Assembly (NCBI GenBank): GCA_004794785.1
Contig: SJOL01003706.1
Coordinates: 1-64,000, forward strand
Origin: Opisthorchis felineus
Taxonomy: Eukaryota; Platyhelminthes; Trematoda; Opisthorchiida; Opisthorchiidae
Length of the DNA: 64,000 bases
Direction of reading: 5' to 3'
Of this stretch, positions 46,549 through 58,700 are shown in pieces; position 1 is the stretch's first letter; every line of letters begins with the position of its first letter. The notes beneath the pieces were generated by a model. The model worked only from the letters and a program-made list of their open reading frames with translations, had not been told where the DNA came from and did no database searches. Both the position numbers and the translations under genes were made by a program.

Positions 46549-47300
46549 TATTTTACCTAGTTTTAATAATTCTGCTGCACAGTTCGGTATTCACCTCGCA
46601 CCTGCAAAGTGTAAAGTGCTGCTGCAAGTTTGAGTGGGATCAAACCCAATCCTTATGCTTGCAGGTGAACCGATCAGTGTGGAAGATAGTTTTGTTTACC
46701 TGTGCAGATGCACAAGTCCCCGCGTTTTGGAGGCAGACAAAATCACTTCCCGAATTGGGAAAGCCAGATCAGCGTTTGCCAACCTCCGACATTTGTGGCA
46801 CCGATGTGACCTGAACTTGACTGTCAAGGGTAGAGTGTACAATGCCGCGGTCTACTTTGTCCCACTTTGTGGATCAGAGATGTGGCTGCTGTGTGTGGAA
46901 AAAACCTTTGGAGGTTTTCTGTGTTTGACCATAGGTGCCTCTGAATAATTGGGCGAGTCTGGTGAGAATACCATACCAGTAATTCTGCAGTACGCCAGAT
47001 GGCTCTCGGAAAAGTTCACTATCCACCAACTGATTAGCTGGTCGCGCTCCATAAATTACGCCGGTTAGGCCATGTGTTTCGTATGCCAGAGGACCGTCTT
47101 CCTCGTAGAGCCTTCTTCGCACCGCCTTGCGTCGGATGGAGACGATCCAGGACCGGTCAGTCCATGGCCTGTTAAAGAAGCATGATTGTACTTACCAGTC
47201 AAGTGCTATCTTCCCGGATGGGAAACTCGAGAGAGGATAAACCAATGGTGAATGACTCTGACAAACATGTGTCATGCAGACAATGGCGGCCTTGCACCAA

Positions 47301-48351
47301 AACTACCACCTTTACTTCGTAGCTTCCAGTCCTTGTCACATCGGACAAAGAAACACTCGATACCTATGAACTGATTCGCTCATCGTCTCTCAAGTGTGCC
47401 TCTCATTTCCATATTCCCTTTATCCTCGGAGAACGAGACGGTAGCAGCTGGAACCATTGCACTTCGATGCACGACCTGTGAGCCAAAACATTGAAATGAA
47501 CTATAGATATTAACGACTAATCAGAATCGCTGCTCGATTCAACTGCATTTCTTGTTACTTGAGTTCATTCAAAGTCGGAAATTCTATTAGGTGCTCCAGA
47601 AGAGTGATCGTCCAAACTGTTCATAAAAAATATCATTGGAGTCACGTTTGGATGTCACTCAGGATGCAATTACAAGCTAAGCTAAGCTCGCACCACTAGC
47701 AGATAGTCACTGAGTTGTGCACCTTAACATTATGGGTTCGTTTATCTTGTGCTACGAAAACGTGACTTATCCGACTTGTGAAAAAACAGGCGGGTTTTCT
47801 GTAACCACCCCGGCAAAGTATAAGGTGCTCTTATTCGGTCTCACCTTGTCCCATTCTGTTTCATCTTGCCTTACCATCTCAGTGCTGTCTGATCAATACG
47901 ATCGATCTGAGTGCAGTGCTTGTGTTTACTTCAACAGGCTGGCTGATCTGTCCAGTACATGCTGCTACGCACCGGTAGATTGATCAAATCATGCGGTTTT
48001 GTCCAAACCAGCCTTCTTTGTGTAGATTGAGCGTATTCCTTATAAAGCATTATAAAGTATTTTTGTATTATTTTAACTCTTTAGGGTAACATTTTAATTA
48101 TGGAAAGCTGGTAGCTAAATAGATGTATTGGCTGGCCACATACTAAATACAATAAGACGAGTTGATTACGTACACTTACTCAGTACTCCCTCGATCTGAG
48201 GACATTTCTACAAACCCCGTAACCACCTCCAACTAATCGGAAATTGTCCAGCAGGTTTCCATGGCGCTACCTGACTTCGAGGTCCTGACAGGCGGGCTAA
48301 TCGATCGACATGTTCGCTCGCCTGTTCAGACGTGAAAACTCAGATGCGTCT
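47301..48351. other. No recognisable gene
   Basis: One frame at 47717-47983 (+) without a recognisable domain; the remainder is AT-rich. Confidence 0.35.
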
Positions 48352-48424
48352 GGCGTGCGTCGGTGGAATAGTGGCAACACGCTTGCCTCGCGTGACAGAT
48401 GTCCGAAATTCAGACCCCGGCAAG
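48352..48424 (+). pseudogene. tRNA-derived sequence (Gly-like anticodon arm), SINE head or tRNA pseudogene
   Basis: A-box-like TGGAATAGTGG (about 48364-48374), a perfect 5-bp anticodon stem CACGC (48378-48382) / GCGTG (48390-48394) with 7-nt loop TTGCCTC giving anticodon GCC, and a degenerate T arm (TCCGAAATTCAGACC). Acceptor ends do not pair well, so it is not a functional tRNA. Overlapping protein frames here (48297-48585) are artefacts. Confidence 0.55.
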
Positions 48425-49504
48425 GCCAACGATATACACGGCCGACTTGCTCCATTAAGAGCGAAACCCAAGTCCACTGCTCCCCCTTTTGGTGTAGACT
48501 CACCTGAACAATTACACCAAGACAAGAGGACGAGAGTGATATGGACGTCAATTCTATAATACAGTTGTATGGTTGTTCTGGTCAACCACAGTAGATTTGT
48601 TGTTCGCAGCTTCGAAAAAAAACTTCTCGAACACCAGAAACTCTTCTTGTTTCTCGGACATCTTGTTGGATAATAACTGTAAGGTCTGAGTGATGCTCAT
48701 CACAAGTCTACAGAGAGAGGGACACAACGACGAACTGTTTGGGCAGGCTTAAGAATACTACGAATTGCCTTGTCTTCGAAGTTCGCCAATTATACGAATG
48801 AGTATAACGATGTGATACTGAGTGAGCAGTAAATGGCAAAGGAAATTAATCTACTGAGATGGTCCACACCTAATTTGCTAACGTAACTCTTCAAGACCAG
48901 GGTTCAAGATGCAGTAGAAAGAATACTACTAGGTTAAAGTCAATTAAATAGTTTTTGTCAGGACTGTTTGAATGGAATATCGAGTTATTTGAGTCCGAAG
49001 GCATCATAAGCCGTCTGTGCTGCAACAGTTCCTGCAAATGAAAGTCCATTGACTAGTTTAGGAAATGAGCGCAACCGATTCGGCCAACCACAACGCCTTG
49101 ATGCATGCCCAATGCGGCAACCGTAGTTTGTGCCTACCTGGCACTGTAATGATTCGTTGGTAAAACTAGTCGAGTAGTAAAATGACCAGCCGATCCCAGT
49201 TTGTGATAGCATATGGCGTGTCATGGCAAAACGTGTTTGAGCTAGGAGAAGGTATCTACCACGCCAAGGTTAAATATTGCAAATCTTTCCTGTGGCTTGT
49301 ATGTATGGATGTAATATATGTTTATCCGTGTAATAGTTGGCGAGATGGAACACGTAACGAATCCATTGGTCAGCAGGGTTTAATCCACTGAATAACTGCA
49401 CATAGTAGATAAATCACAAGCGATTTGCGCAAACCCGAATATGCTGCTACGCGCAAGCTGATGATGCCGATGTAAAACGGAAGGATTAGGATTGACAAGC
49501 AAAC
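48425..49504. other. No recognisable gene
   Basis: Frames at 48985-49224 (-), 49182-49391 (+) and 49380-49568 (-) are unrecognised. Confidence 0.35.
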
Positions 49505-49660
49505 ACAAAAATCTGTTGAGAGTCATCAGCCGACCTAAACACGATCGCATAATAATGAGCACCAGCATTCGGTCTTTCGCCTCAAGGCACTGGTCTCATT
49601 CGTTATTTCCTCGAAGTTTCAGCGGGATACCACACTTACGTAGTGCGTCGATGGACTACG
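49505..49660 (+). repeat. Dispersed repeat family C, copy 2
   Basis: Aligns in opposite orientation with 29575-29750 (see that entry for shared blocks). Boundaries are uncertain. Confidence 0.6.
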
Positions 49661-49949
49661 ACGCACAGATGATGCCACCTAGGTTGGTGACAAAAATTTT
49701 GCAACCAAATTGCCCAGCTTAGCAAGCAGTACAGCGACCACCTATACAACCTGAGCGATCAGCATTTCCTTTGATTGCAGATAGCACACTTCCTTCGGAT
49801 AACTTACCATTAAACTGGGGTGCGGGGAATCCCTAATACCGAGACGTTTAGATGGGAATGCATAGCCGGTGACAAACTGGTAATCGGATTACAACTTGTA
49901 TGCAATGTTTGCAATATATTTCAACTATAGTTATAATCCACAACTAGAT

Positions 49950-50003
49950 TACCAGGTGAGTGTTTTACCGATTCAGTGAGTGGTTGTTGGTTCGAATCCT
50001 ATC
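49950..50003 (+). other. tRNA-like fragment with exact B box
   Basis: GGTTCGAATCC at 49989-49999 matches the RNA polymerase III B box exactly. Upstream ACCAGGTGAGTGTTTTACCG might be a degraded A-box to anticodon region. Arms do not close, so a SINE relic is the likeliest reading. Confidence 0.35.
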
Positions 50004-50984
50004 CAAGAGAGCTTTGCGTTAAGGTATTTGGGTCTCCGTCATTTCATATGGGCCTTATAAAACAGCATATCAACATAACGGTCACACAAAAACAAGCCCT
50101 GGCTGGCTGATGTAACGGCCAGAGTGGATATGAATTTCACTTATGCTGTACAGCGGGACGATCCGATAACAATATCCTCTGGCTAGAGCTCTTCGTTTTT
50201 TCCGGGTGACTGTTTATCCGGCCTGCGAATTAACAGGGAGGCCCAGTAACAGATAGAAATGACCTCCAGCACCGCTGTACACACACACTAACGAAAATGA
50301 CGTCAAATACTAAAGGGTTTCGTGTGAGGTCAAACCTTTTATCCACCGACTAGTTTCATGTGGAGTTCCAGCGTCGCACAATTGTTGTCCACTAGACGAT
50401 CGTAGGACATGCTTATCAGTTGTGTTATTTCATCTACCGCACCACACCGTGGTTACCAGTCGAAAATCCTAACCAATTTTATTCATGATAACCTGGCGTT
50501 AATCTTGTTGTCATGTGATCCGAAACCTTAGGTCCTCTAAATAGTCACGGTACCACGGGTGCTTATTCGTTCGGCGTGTTTGGTGGTCTGGCCCACTGAC
50601 CGAGCTAGGAATTATGCGCAACCGTGGGTGCCAAACCGAAACTGCCAATAAACTTATCCAATTCATGATTGTGGTGGACTTTAACCACATAATGTCGCTT
50701 TGCCAACTAAGACAAATAACTCTGATCAAATTATCAAGTCAAAATTATCCAGCCAATGGAAGGTTGAATGCTGATGATACCCACCGGAAACCGCTCCATT
50801 GCACATCTCTCCCTCCATGACGTATCTGTCTTGCATGAAAGTATAGAAGTCCCTACCAAACGCGTTTTGAAGAAATTCTCTCGGAATCGAGGACTTGAAG
50901 ATACCCGGAAAAAGCTGCCAGCGACTTCATAGAAGACTTCTTAGGTCAGTCAGCATCAGCAAAAAAAGTAAAAGGGTTTCGACA
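50004..50984. other. No recognisable gene
   Basis: Opposite-strand pair of frames at 50511-50820 without recognisable domain. Confidence 0.35.
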
Positions 50985-51425
50985 AATACACTCATATGCA
51001 AATCGAATTGGTTTTCACGAGAGACTCAACTGAATCTCCCGTTTATGATGTTCTTCAACTGAATGTGCTGCACACAGGCCGCCTCATGTTTCAGTTGGTA
51101 CGATATTCGAGATATCGCAGTATATTTTCATAAAGGAAACTACTCACAAGGTTGCTGAAAACTCTTCGACAGACAACGACCGGTTTCGCCCTTCTTGGGG
51201 TTCATCGGATAGGCGCAGTCCCCGAGTTTCCGTCAACCTTATGTTCTACTTGAAACCAAATTGGACTGATTTCGACAAATACACTCACTTGCAAATCGAT
51301 TATGGTTTTCACGGGAGACTCAAGTGAATCTCTCGTTTGTGATATTCTTCAGCTGAATGAAAATACACTGCGATATCTCGAATATCGTACCAACTGAAAC
51401 ATGAGGCAGCCTTTGTGCAGCTCAT
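50985..51425 (-). repeat. Hammerhead-bearing repeat, copy I: tandem 1.4 units plus inverted tail
   Basis: Plus strand: the distal part of one unit (GACAAATACACTCATATGC to GAGATATCGCAGTATATTTTC, 50985-51130), then a second unit from ACTCACAAGGTTGCTGAAAAC (about 51143) to TTCAGCTGAATG (51359), then an inverted unit end, 51360-51421, which is nearly the exact reverse complement of 51068-51130. This is the clearest fold-back plus tandem structure of the family. Confidence 0.9.
51172..51214 (-). ncRNA. Hammerhead-ribozyme-like motif (copy I)
   Basis: Minus strand: GCCUAU, box CCGAUGA, stem II ACCC/GGGC around CAAGAA (one mismatch), GAAA, palindromic ACCGGU then C, GUUGUC. Two stem I pairs are lost. 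Probably decayed from an ancestor identical to the family consensus. Confidence 0.6.
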
Positions 51426-53257
51426 AAGCCAAAGCCTAGTAAGCAAGATTGTACATCACCAATACTTACGCAAAAATCAGCCAAAATTTCAGGCGCTGTA
51501 CAATACAACGGTTCCAACAAGAGTTTAGTTAGCCCTCTGTGACTGTACCTGTCTTTCATTCAATACGCTCAAGTGAAACCACGCCTCAGTTTATGAAGCA
51601 CTGATTTGTCTTTCCGCCTTGAAGGGCCAACAAGCTGGTGCGTCAGAGCTTAAGCCAGTAGTATCTGAAACGGTGGTTAGCCTTTGGGTTTTTTCCTTAC
51701 ATGACTGTTTGAACCCATTTGGTAACAAGAACGGGTTCTATGGAACTGAAAGCATAAAGACTTAACATTCACACCTATAATAACGTGATTAGTAGCTTCT
51801 CAGGTAGTGTCACCTACATCCGACCTGCGAGACACAAAATCGAGAATATCCAGCACGATTTCAACCAGGTAGAGGGTACGCTGACCACACCTTTACATTA
51901 TGTCAAATAATTGAGCAATGACACGTAAACCAATGATCAACGGTTGCTATTTTCCTTGACTCTGCAGACAGAATAACAATTCTAAGGGAAAAGCTCCGGA
52001 ATTTTGTCAACGTGATTCGTTCCGTTCTTTCTAACTCGTCTCCGTCATACTACAGTTTACAATGAGCTGTTCGAAAGCCATCCCACAACTAGTAAGGTTT
52101 GCCACACTTTACCTCCACCCTGTCACTAAGTTAATCTTATAGTGCATATTCAAAGGACTAGAAACTTATAAATTAGCGAGACACCCAGTGAAGCGTTAAT
52201 GGGCTTGGAATACACCACTGGTGTTGTCTTCTTACTCGGAGATCACAGCCTATTCTAGACAGAACGTCAGAAGTCGTTCCACGTCTCCGCATGTGTTTTG
52301 CACTCTAACGGTCTGTGCCCTGCTTCAGAAGTTTCAATCCCATTATTATTCTTTGAAATGTCAACGTGAAGAGCTTAAGATTGTTGACTAGCTGACGTAA
52401 CTCGGCGGCTGATGAAGCGACGAGCTTCCTTTGGCAGATAAAGTCATTGTACGCGTCAGCAGAAATTGAGCAAAGTTCGCCAATTTGCGCAATCTGTGAC
52501 GTCAAAAACGAGCTTCCTCGAGGCTAAGTGAACGTGTATGCAAAGCAAAAAAGGACTGTCTTATTTTGTGGCCTCCAACCACAAAGACCTTTGAGAATTG
52601 GATCACCAATGGCTTCACAGCTAGCTGCAGCGTGTAAGCAACGAGGTATTGAGTAACTGAGCTCTCGGTAACAAAGTAGATACAATAAACAGACGGAAGA
52701 ATCTCATCTAAAAAGTGTGCTATGCACTCCCAACCTCCGTCAACCAGAGAAACCATGTTTCCATTCCAAGCTCATGCTAGAAAAAGATTTGAGGAGGACA
52801 GAATAGCCGAAACGAAAGCGACTACAGTCAAACTGGATGCTATTGGGTCTCCGTAGATTCATGTTTGTGATCCACGTGGTTCTTTCTCACGCGGTCAGAA
52901 ACCCTACAGGATGTAACATTTAACGAATCCCAGTGGCTTTCATACTGTCACTTTCTACCCGGAATGCCTAGTTGAATTATGTCTGTCGTTCTAATCCGGT
53001 CTCATGGGGATAAGGTTTGCAAAGAATGTTGAGTCAGTCCCACTGATTATGTTCAGATTTGCGTAGTCCATTGCTATTTCATGATACAGACGTCCTACTT
53101 CTTTACCTTCTATCTAGGAACATAGTTTTTTGTCAAGTCCCGCCTTCGTTCTTCGAACTCTGTACTAGGGCAGTCTTTTTTATGGCAGTTAAGCAACGGT
53201 ATTTACCACTATTGAACTGCTATCGATCAAGATAACAGTAATGCCAGTGGTTATAAC
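51426..53257. other. No recognisable gene
   Basis: Minus-strand frames 52305-52505 and 52502-52756 abut but carry no recognisable motif. Confidence 0.35.
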
Positions 53258-53262
53258 GATGG

Positions 53263-53310
<48 letters not shown>
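53258..53310 (+). repeat. (GAT)n trinucleotide array
   Basis: About sixteen GAT/TGA units with one early interruption (GATGGTGATGATG). The same unit on the same strand is the tail of RTE elements here, so it may mark a fully 5'-truncated plus-strand insertion, but the preceding sequence lacks the CAGTGT/ACACTG hairpin. Confidence 0.8.
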
Positions 53311-53311
<1 letters not shown>

Positions 53312-54065
53312 CTGGCAATCAATTAGACGCGTGAACACGTGATAGGTTGCATTTAGGAAACAAAAGTAATGCAGGTGGTTGTTTTATTCTTGTTGGGGGA
53401 AAAAACGAACTTATATTTATCAGATCCCGTATAGTCGCTGAACCCCTAAATAATGAATTACGCATGGCTGACAAGGATTAACTAGGCCCCTGAAATGACT
53501 CATTTTGAGAAAAATGAAATTTAGTCTATGTTTTAACGGGGCTTTAGTAGTTGAGATCTGTGATTCGTCGGAAGTAGTTAATTTTTTCCATCAGTTTTCA
53601 CGCCCACACGTAATGTCTTTTCCTAGCAGATGAAAATATATTCAGCTGAACATCCAGAAACAGCTTCACTCACTCATCGAAACAAATTCCAGAGATATTA
53701 GCCAACTAGTGCCTCATCCCACCTGTTCCAGTGGATTCAATAAACCACAACTCTCTACGAAAAGTGTTTTCTTCCAGTGGTACATCATTCCTGGATAGAA
53801 TTCGATTTTTCGATAACTTTGTTCTACTGATTTTCTTGGCAATCTATTCGCTTTCTTTTTTTAAGAAATTCAAGCACGAACTGGTTCACTACGGTAGTTT
53901 TCACAACTCCATTTTGCCGGTGATCACCATAATTGGCATTTGTTCGCCCCAGGGGGCAAGAAAAAACCTTGTTCTGATCATGAAATACATTGGTATTGTA
54001 ACTCTTGGTAGCAAAAGCTATACACTCAGGTATATTTGGGCTCAGATCGAAACACTTGTAGAAAT
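53311..54065. other. No recognisable gene
   Basis: The frame at 53731-54069 (112 codons) has a hydrophobic stretch (NFVLLIFLAIYSLSFF) but no conserved motif. Confidence 0.3.
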
Positions 54066-54375
54066 TTGATGAGAACTCTTCAACAGCCCCCTACCGGTTT
54101 CGTCCTTGCTAGAACCAGTCGGGTAGGCCCCTGTTCCCATCAAACTTATTTCATACGTAAGCACCAAAGTTTACATTTATCAAGTCGTACACTTATTTGC
54201 AAATGCGCAGATATCTTGAATATCGTTCCAGCCGAAAAAGGAGGTGGTTCATGAAGAGCATTCAGTTGAAGGTAATTTCAAACGAGCGACACGGGTGATA
54301 TTCATTTTGGCCTCCCGTTAAAACCGACTTAATTTGCAAATCATTATAAAACTCCGTTTGCCCTAGTTACTATAA
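54066..54375 (-). repeat. Hammerhead-bearing repeat, copy J, with inverted tail
   Basis: Plus strand: GAGAACTCTTCAACAGCC, CCGGTTTCGTCCTTGCTAG, GTCGGGTAGGCCCC, then CACTTATTTGCAAATGCG. From about 54210 the unit is inverted (CAGATATCTTGAATATCG, AGCATTCAGTTGAAGG, CTCCCGTTAAAACCGAC, TTAATTTGCAAATCATT). The core (54086-54128, minus) keeps GCCUAC, GAAA and ACCGGU but the CUGAUGA box has become CCGACUG. Confidence 0.82.
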
Positions 54376-55627
54376 ACAAGCCGATTATTCACTGATAGCG
54401 AGCTTGTCTAACTACGCTAGCTGTTCTGCAAGAATTGCGCGTCATTTCGTGCTGGCCTCCGGAAACCAAACAGGTGAGGGTTTCACACCCGCCTGTGTTA
54501 TAGTTGAAATCCTATTCCGGAAAACCTCAGTAAAGAATACTGATGATTTACATGGTCAAGCATATAACTGGGAAGCTCACACTGTTGTCCAAAATACGAA
54601 AGCCTGGTATAAGTTGTACTCTGGACCTCCGGTCGGAGCTTCTGACTTCCAAAGTACACACCAGCCAGAGTCCACAACTTGCACTCAGGAATCGCTCGTA
54701 ATTACCGCGTAATTGGCAGGAACAACTCGATCCTGAATCGATGCACATCTGGGCTTTGTACTAGGGTCTCTAATGTTGGGTTCATTTTGTGCATGGCGCA
54801 AAGCGATTTAGAAGATGTAGGTTGAGTATATTCGACCAATTGCATTTTCAATGATTTCTTCATCCCATCATAAGACTTTGATTCTCATTATTGGATCCTG
54901 TATGTCATCTCACCAAAGGTATGATAAGCATTTTTCTGGACAGTTTCTGTTTCAAACTTGTCTACAATTCATCCTTGGCTTTTCAAGAATTTCGCCTTGG
55001 AATAGTCCCGTTGACAAAGTTACTGAAGTAAACCTCCTACCACAGAGAAAAATTAAACAGTACGTTAGTGTACTCAACAGACCCGACTTGAGAAGTATTC
55101 CCGATGTTCAGAACTTTAAACTGCTCGTTACTGGCGTCCGCCTCCGTTTGTTCGCTAAAAAACGAAGTGCTTCTTGTTAGTGGCTATGGTATTTCCACAT
55201 GAGTCTCGCTTGAACACCCTACATTCTCTCTCGACGTGACTTTTCTGTTTGGTTCACACTAAAGTGCAAAAGTATTGAACTGGCGCTATTTTGTCCCTCT
55301 GGAAGTGATCAACAGTCTATATCCAGTGCATATCCCAGTGTACTAGGACTCGAACTCCGACTAGCTGATATACACTGCAGGTTTATACTACCGCAAGTTG
55401 GAAGCACCTGAATTGTCATGTCTTGATCGTGAAAGAGTGCGACACATCGAACGAATGTCATAGTCGATGAAATTATGACTAAACCCGTCACCAAAACCAA
55501 AAAGTTTTTTTGCAGCAAGAATGTACCTGATATATTTTGTTGCCCTTTTCTCAGAATGCAGTTGCAAGTGTTGGTACTCGGCATGACAGCTGGAGGCTAT
55601 TAGGAAATAAACGACCACCGTGTAAGT
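54376..55627. other. No confirmed gene; two unrecognised frames
   Basis: Plus-strand frames at 54404-54712 (102 codons) and 54851-55180 (109 codons; the end contains LNRPDLRSIPDVQNFKLLV and RLRLFAKKRS). The second reads somewhat like a real exon, but I recognise no family and see no clear splice context. A minus-strand frame at 55388-55618 lies next to family B copy 2. Confidence 0.25.
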
Positions 55628-55740
55628 TGTTGATCAGATGGCTGTTGATCTGTACGCTTTGTTTGGCAATTGGCTTGCAAACGTTTCATCACCATACGAG
55701 GGGACATCATCAGTACGCAGTTGGGTTAATACTGGGATGA
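55628..55740. repeat. Dispersed repeat family B, copy 2
   Basis: GTTGATCAGATGGCTGTTGA, CAATTGGCTTGCAAACG, GACATCATCAGTACGCAGTTG align with 37951-38055. Confidence 0.65.
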
Positions 55741-58700
55741 CTGAATTGGGATTGACACCATAATATCGCGGCTACCCATTTGGTAACTGAGTTTTGTCCG
55801 ATCAGCTGGAAATCCTATAAAAATTGCCCACAGTGTGCCCTCCATTAAAATGCACCTGACCAAGCGCTTTAAGACACAGTTAACTATACTTCAAGTGGTT
55901 CGATAATTTTGAAGCTGGAGAAGTCGTCGATCATGATATTTCCTTCGCTGTTTTTCAGCTGCCCCATGATGAGCATTTGACATCTACATCGACACCTATC
56001 ATAAAATCGACAAAATCCCCAAAAGTGATTTGTTTCTGTCATGCGAACTGTCTTGGGGTGCACTTCTTTACTGTTTCACTTCCTATTACCTTATCCCTCT
56101 ACCTCGACAATAGTTGCTAACTTGTGCAAAGATGATCTTGATTTTCACAACGAGGGCAGCTGTTTTCAGTGCGACTGTTTAGCCCTTTCCTGTTTGTTGT
56201 TATGAATTTCGTTGTAAGGAAGACTTTTCCCAATAATGCGAATGCATTACTGTTATCATTAAGCATGAGTTCGTTACGGCAACAAATGTTGTACAGTCAA
56301 AATCGGCATTATTTTGCGTTGGTCATTACCAGAGTTCTCAGTGAAATGTACCGTTGCTTTTGCATCACCCATTTGTTTCATGCTTGGTTGGTTTTGACTT
56401 CGGTCGTGGAATGACGTTGTTTGCAGTTCATTTTCCAAACATGCATCGACCTCAGCAATCTCAATGATGTCTAAAAAGTGGTCCTTATGTATTAGAATGT
56501 ACCAAAGGACCATATTTCATGTGACCAAGTAAATTTGCTATTATGGTTTATGCTATGGATGTTTAAAGAATGCGCACGGGTGCACCAGAGATCGATGGCA
56601 GTCCTCCGAATGAAGATCGATTCTGCGAATTTTACAGCACATCACGGTGTCCTCCTGCAAACCAGTTCAGCAAATGCATTGCTTCATTGCCAACTAACTA
56701 AACTTGGTTACCTTAGTCGATTAATCTACCCTCCTTCTCTTGTCATGGGATCAATCAGCCCAAAAAAACAATGGATTGTGAGCAAAAGGGCCAAAATGAG
56801 TCCAAAATAGCCATTAGGACTGCGCTATAATAATTTGTGTTCCACCCACTAAGCCTTCAGTATAAAAAGATGGTGAATTAGATGGTTACTGATGGAAAAC
56901 GCAAGAACGCCAGCTTTACCACCGAATTTTCAAAACAAAGAATAAGGTTAACCGCACAACGAGGCATTAGAATATCAGGGCGATCTTGTGTAGGCTTTTT
57001 CAAAGGGATGTAATGTGTCCATATGAACCTTTTATGTATGGAAAGGGTGACAAAATCACAGATACACTCGATCAGTAATAGATTGTGTGGAAAGTTTTAG
57101 GAACTTAGGTAAAAGCGCGCTCACAATTTTCATGCCATAAAAATCTTGTGCAAACCCTTTCAGCTACTAGAACCGTCAGTGTATGACAAATTTACTTGCG
57201 TCAGAAGGCTCTCGTTTTTACCCCAAGAATTACCTTTTTCCAAACAGGCCAATATGGTTCACCAATACAGGCCCCTCATTTTCGCTTACTTTTTTGTTGT
57301 TTATCCGTTTTGCCACAGCTATATGTATCGGAAACTCCCATCTTGATCTCATGGAAGCATGAAAAGTACATATTCGCCTAACCTCTCGTTTCCAAAACAG
57401 CCTCAGACAATCGACCTCGACCACGATCACCCAGATCGGCTGTGTACATGAGCGCACACTCGACTAGGTAACAGGTCACTCAACTTTGTTAAACAGCTAT
57501 TTCTAGGTTAGGTACGACTAACCATGCCTCCCATGGAAACAGGAAAAACTCCATTAAAATTCCCTAGATCATGATGCACATTTGTGTTCCACTGCAGGAG
57601 TCGGTGGGTCCGTCGCCAGCTTACCAGCGAAAGGAAAAAGCTCTTCGTCGCGAAGTGGCTTACTAGCAAACACCAACTAAACAGTTATAAACTATTGGAC
57701 AGGAGAGTAAACATCTCATATACACCTTGTTTTTTTAAATCGAACATCCTCATGCGTCTTCTTGAACTTTCGCGGATATTCATCGGCTATCACTCAATTG
57801 TAAACGAACGCCGCAAAGCAGTTTCACAAGTTCCATAATAAACCCCACCTTCCATTAAACGCGAGGCGGAGTTACGAGAAAATCACATGCTACTCGCACG
57901 CCTCATCAGTAGTATCCGCCGTTACACCAGTATATTCGGCTTTGAGACTCTGTTGGTAGGCTTTGAGAAGATGGATGGGGCGATACGTGCCCACAGTATT
58001 CCCCTCTTATTCGGGTAAGACGGTGTTGTGTTTGACAGATTAACTCAAACCCTGGCCTTAAAATACGTTCGAACCATGAAGGACTAAAGTGATAACAGGT
58101 TGATTCTTCTTCAGCACGCAATGCCTTTGTTTCAGTGGAATTCAAGAGCTTCGGAATGGATATCGTGGATCTGAGCGAAACATGATCCACCGATCAACTT
58201 TACTTCTGTGACGAAAGTCATACCTTATTTATGGCGAATAGACAGAACAGGAAACTAACCAGGTAAGTCATCCGAGTACGGTGAATTACCGAAGTAATTA
58301 AGGACATGCCAGAAAAAAATTAGTCAAACATTGATTCCCGGTATTCAAGTAGGAACGGACAGGAACAACCGATGGAATTCTGACTGGATAGTAGGAGCTC
58401 CTGCAAATCCGTAGCATCCTGTTCCACTGCGTACTCTCATTAGTTTAAGTAGTACTGGACCCGCAGCAAATGTCAGATCACGTAAGAATAACCAAACAAC
58501 AGGTAACCGGATACAGGAAAGTATGAGAATGGAAATTACTAGTGTAGTGGTTTTGGGTCTAAAAAGCTGTTGACTGATTCTGACAATCATCTGATTACTG
58601 GTAAATAGTCAGAAATTTTCCTCTGCTCAGTCGGTGATCCTCATGCAAGACGTGATAATTACTAAGCCGGGGGCTTGCATTTTTTTGGCCAGTTAGAGGT

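Larger units (their letters stand above)
44580..47300 (+). mobile_element. RTE-type retrotransposon, full span but decayed
   Basis: Leader at 44580-44830, then endonuclease N-terminus (FDIAAFNVRYPCQTGLQVAL, VCYVSETRVQDPSSS), endonuclease middle (45301 onward; MNAQCGRPIPDEAQL, RAEHHLFLTSTNF), RT N-terminus (STDVTPPSTTEVQRAIPLL, about 45940), RT palm start (QVGIRPGRSGINHIFTLRQV, 46275-46345), then a repeat insertion (46384-46548) replacing motifs A to C, then thumb and C-terminus (46600-47300; LAPAKCKVLLQ, FANLRHLWHRCDL, KGRVYNAAVY). Stops and frameshifts are abundant. It ends without a visible trinucleotide tail. Confidence 0.85.
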
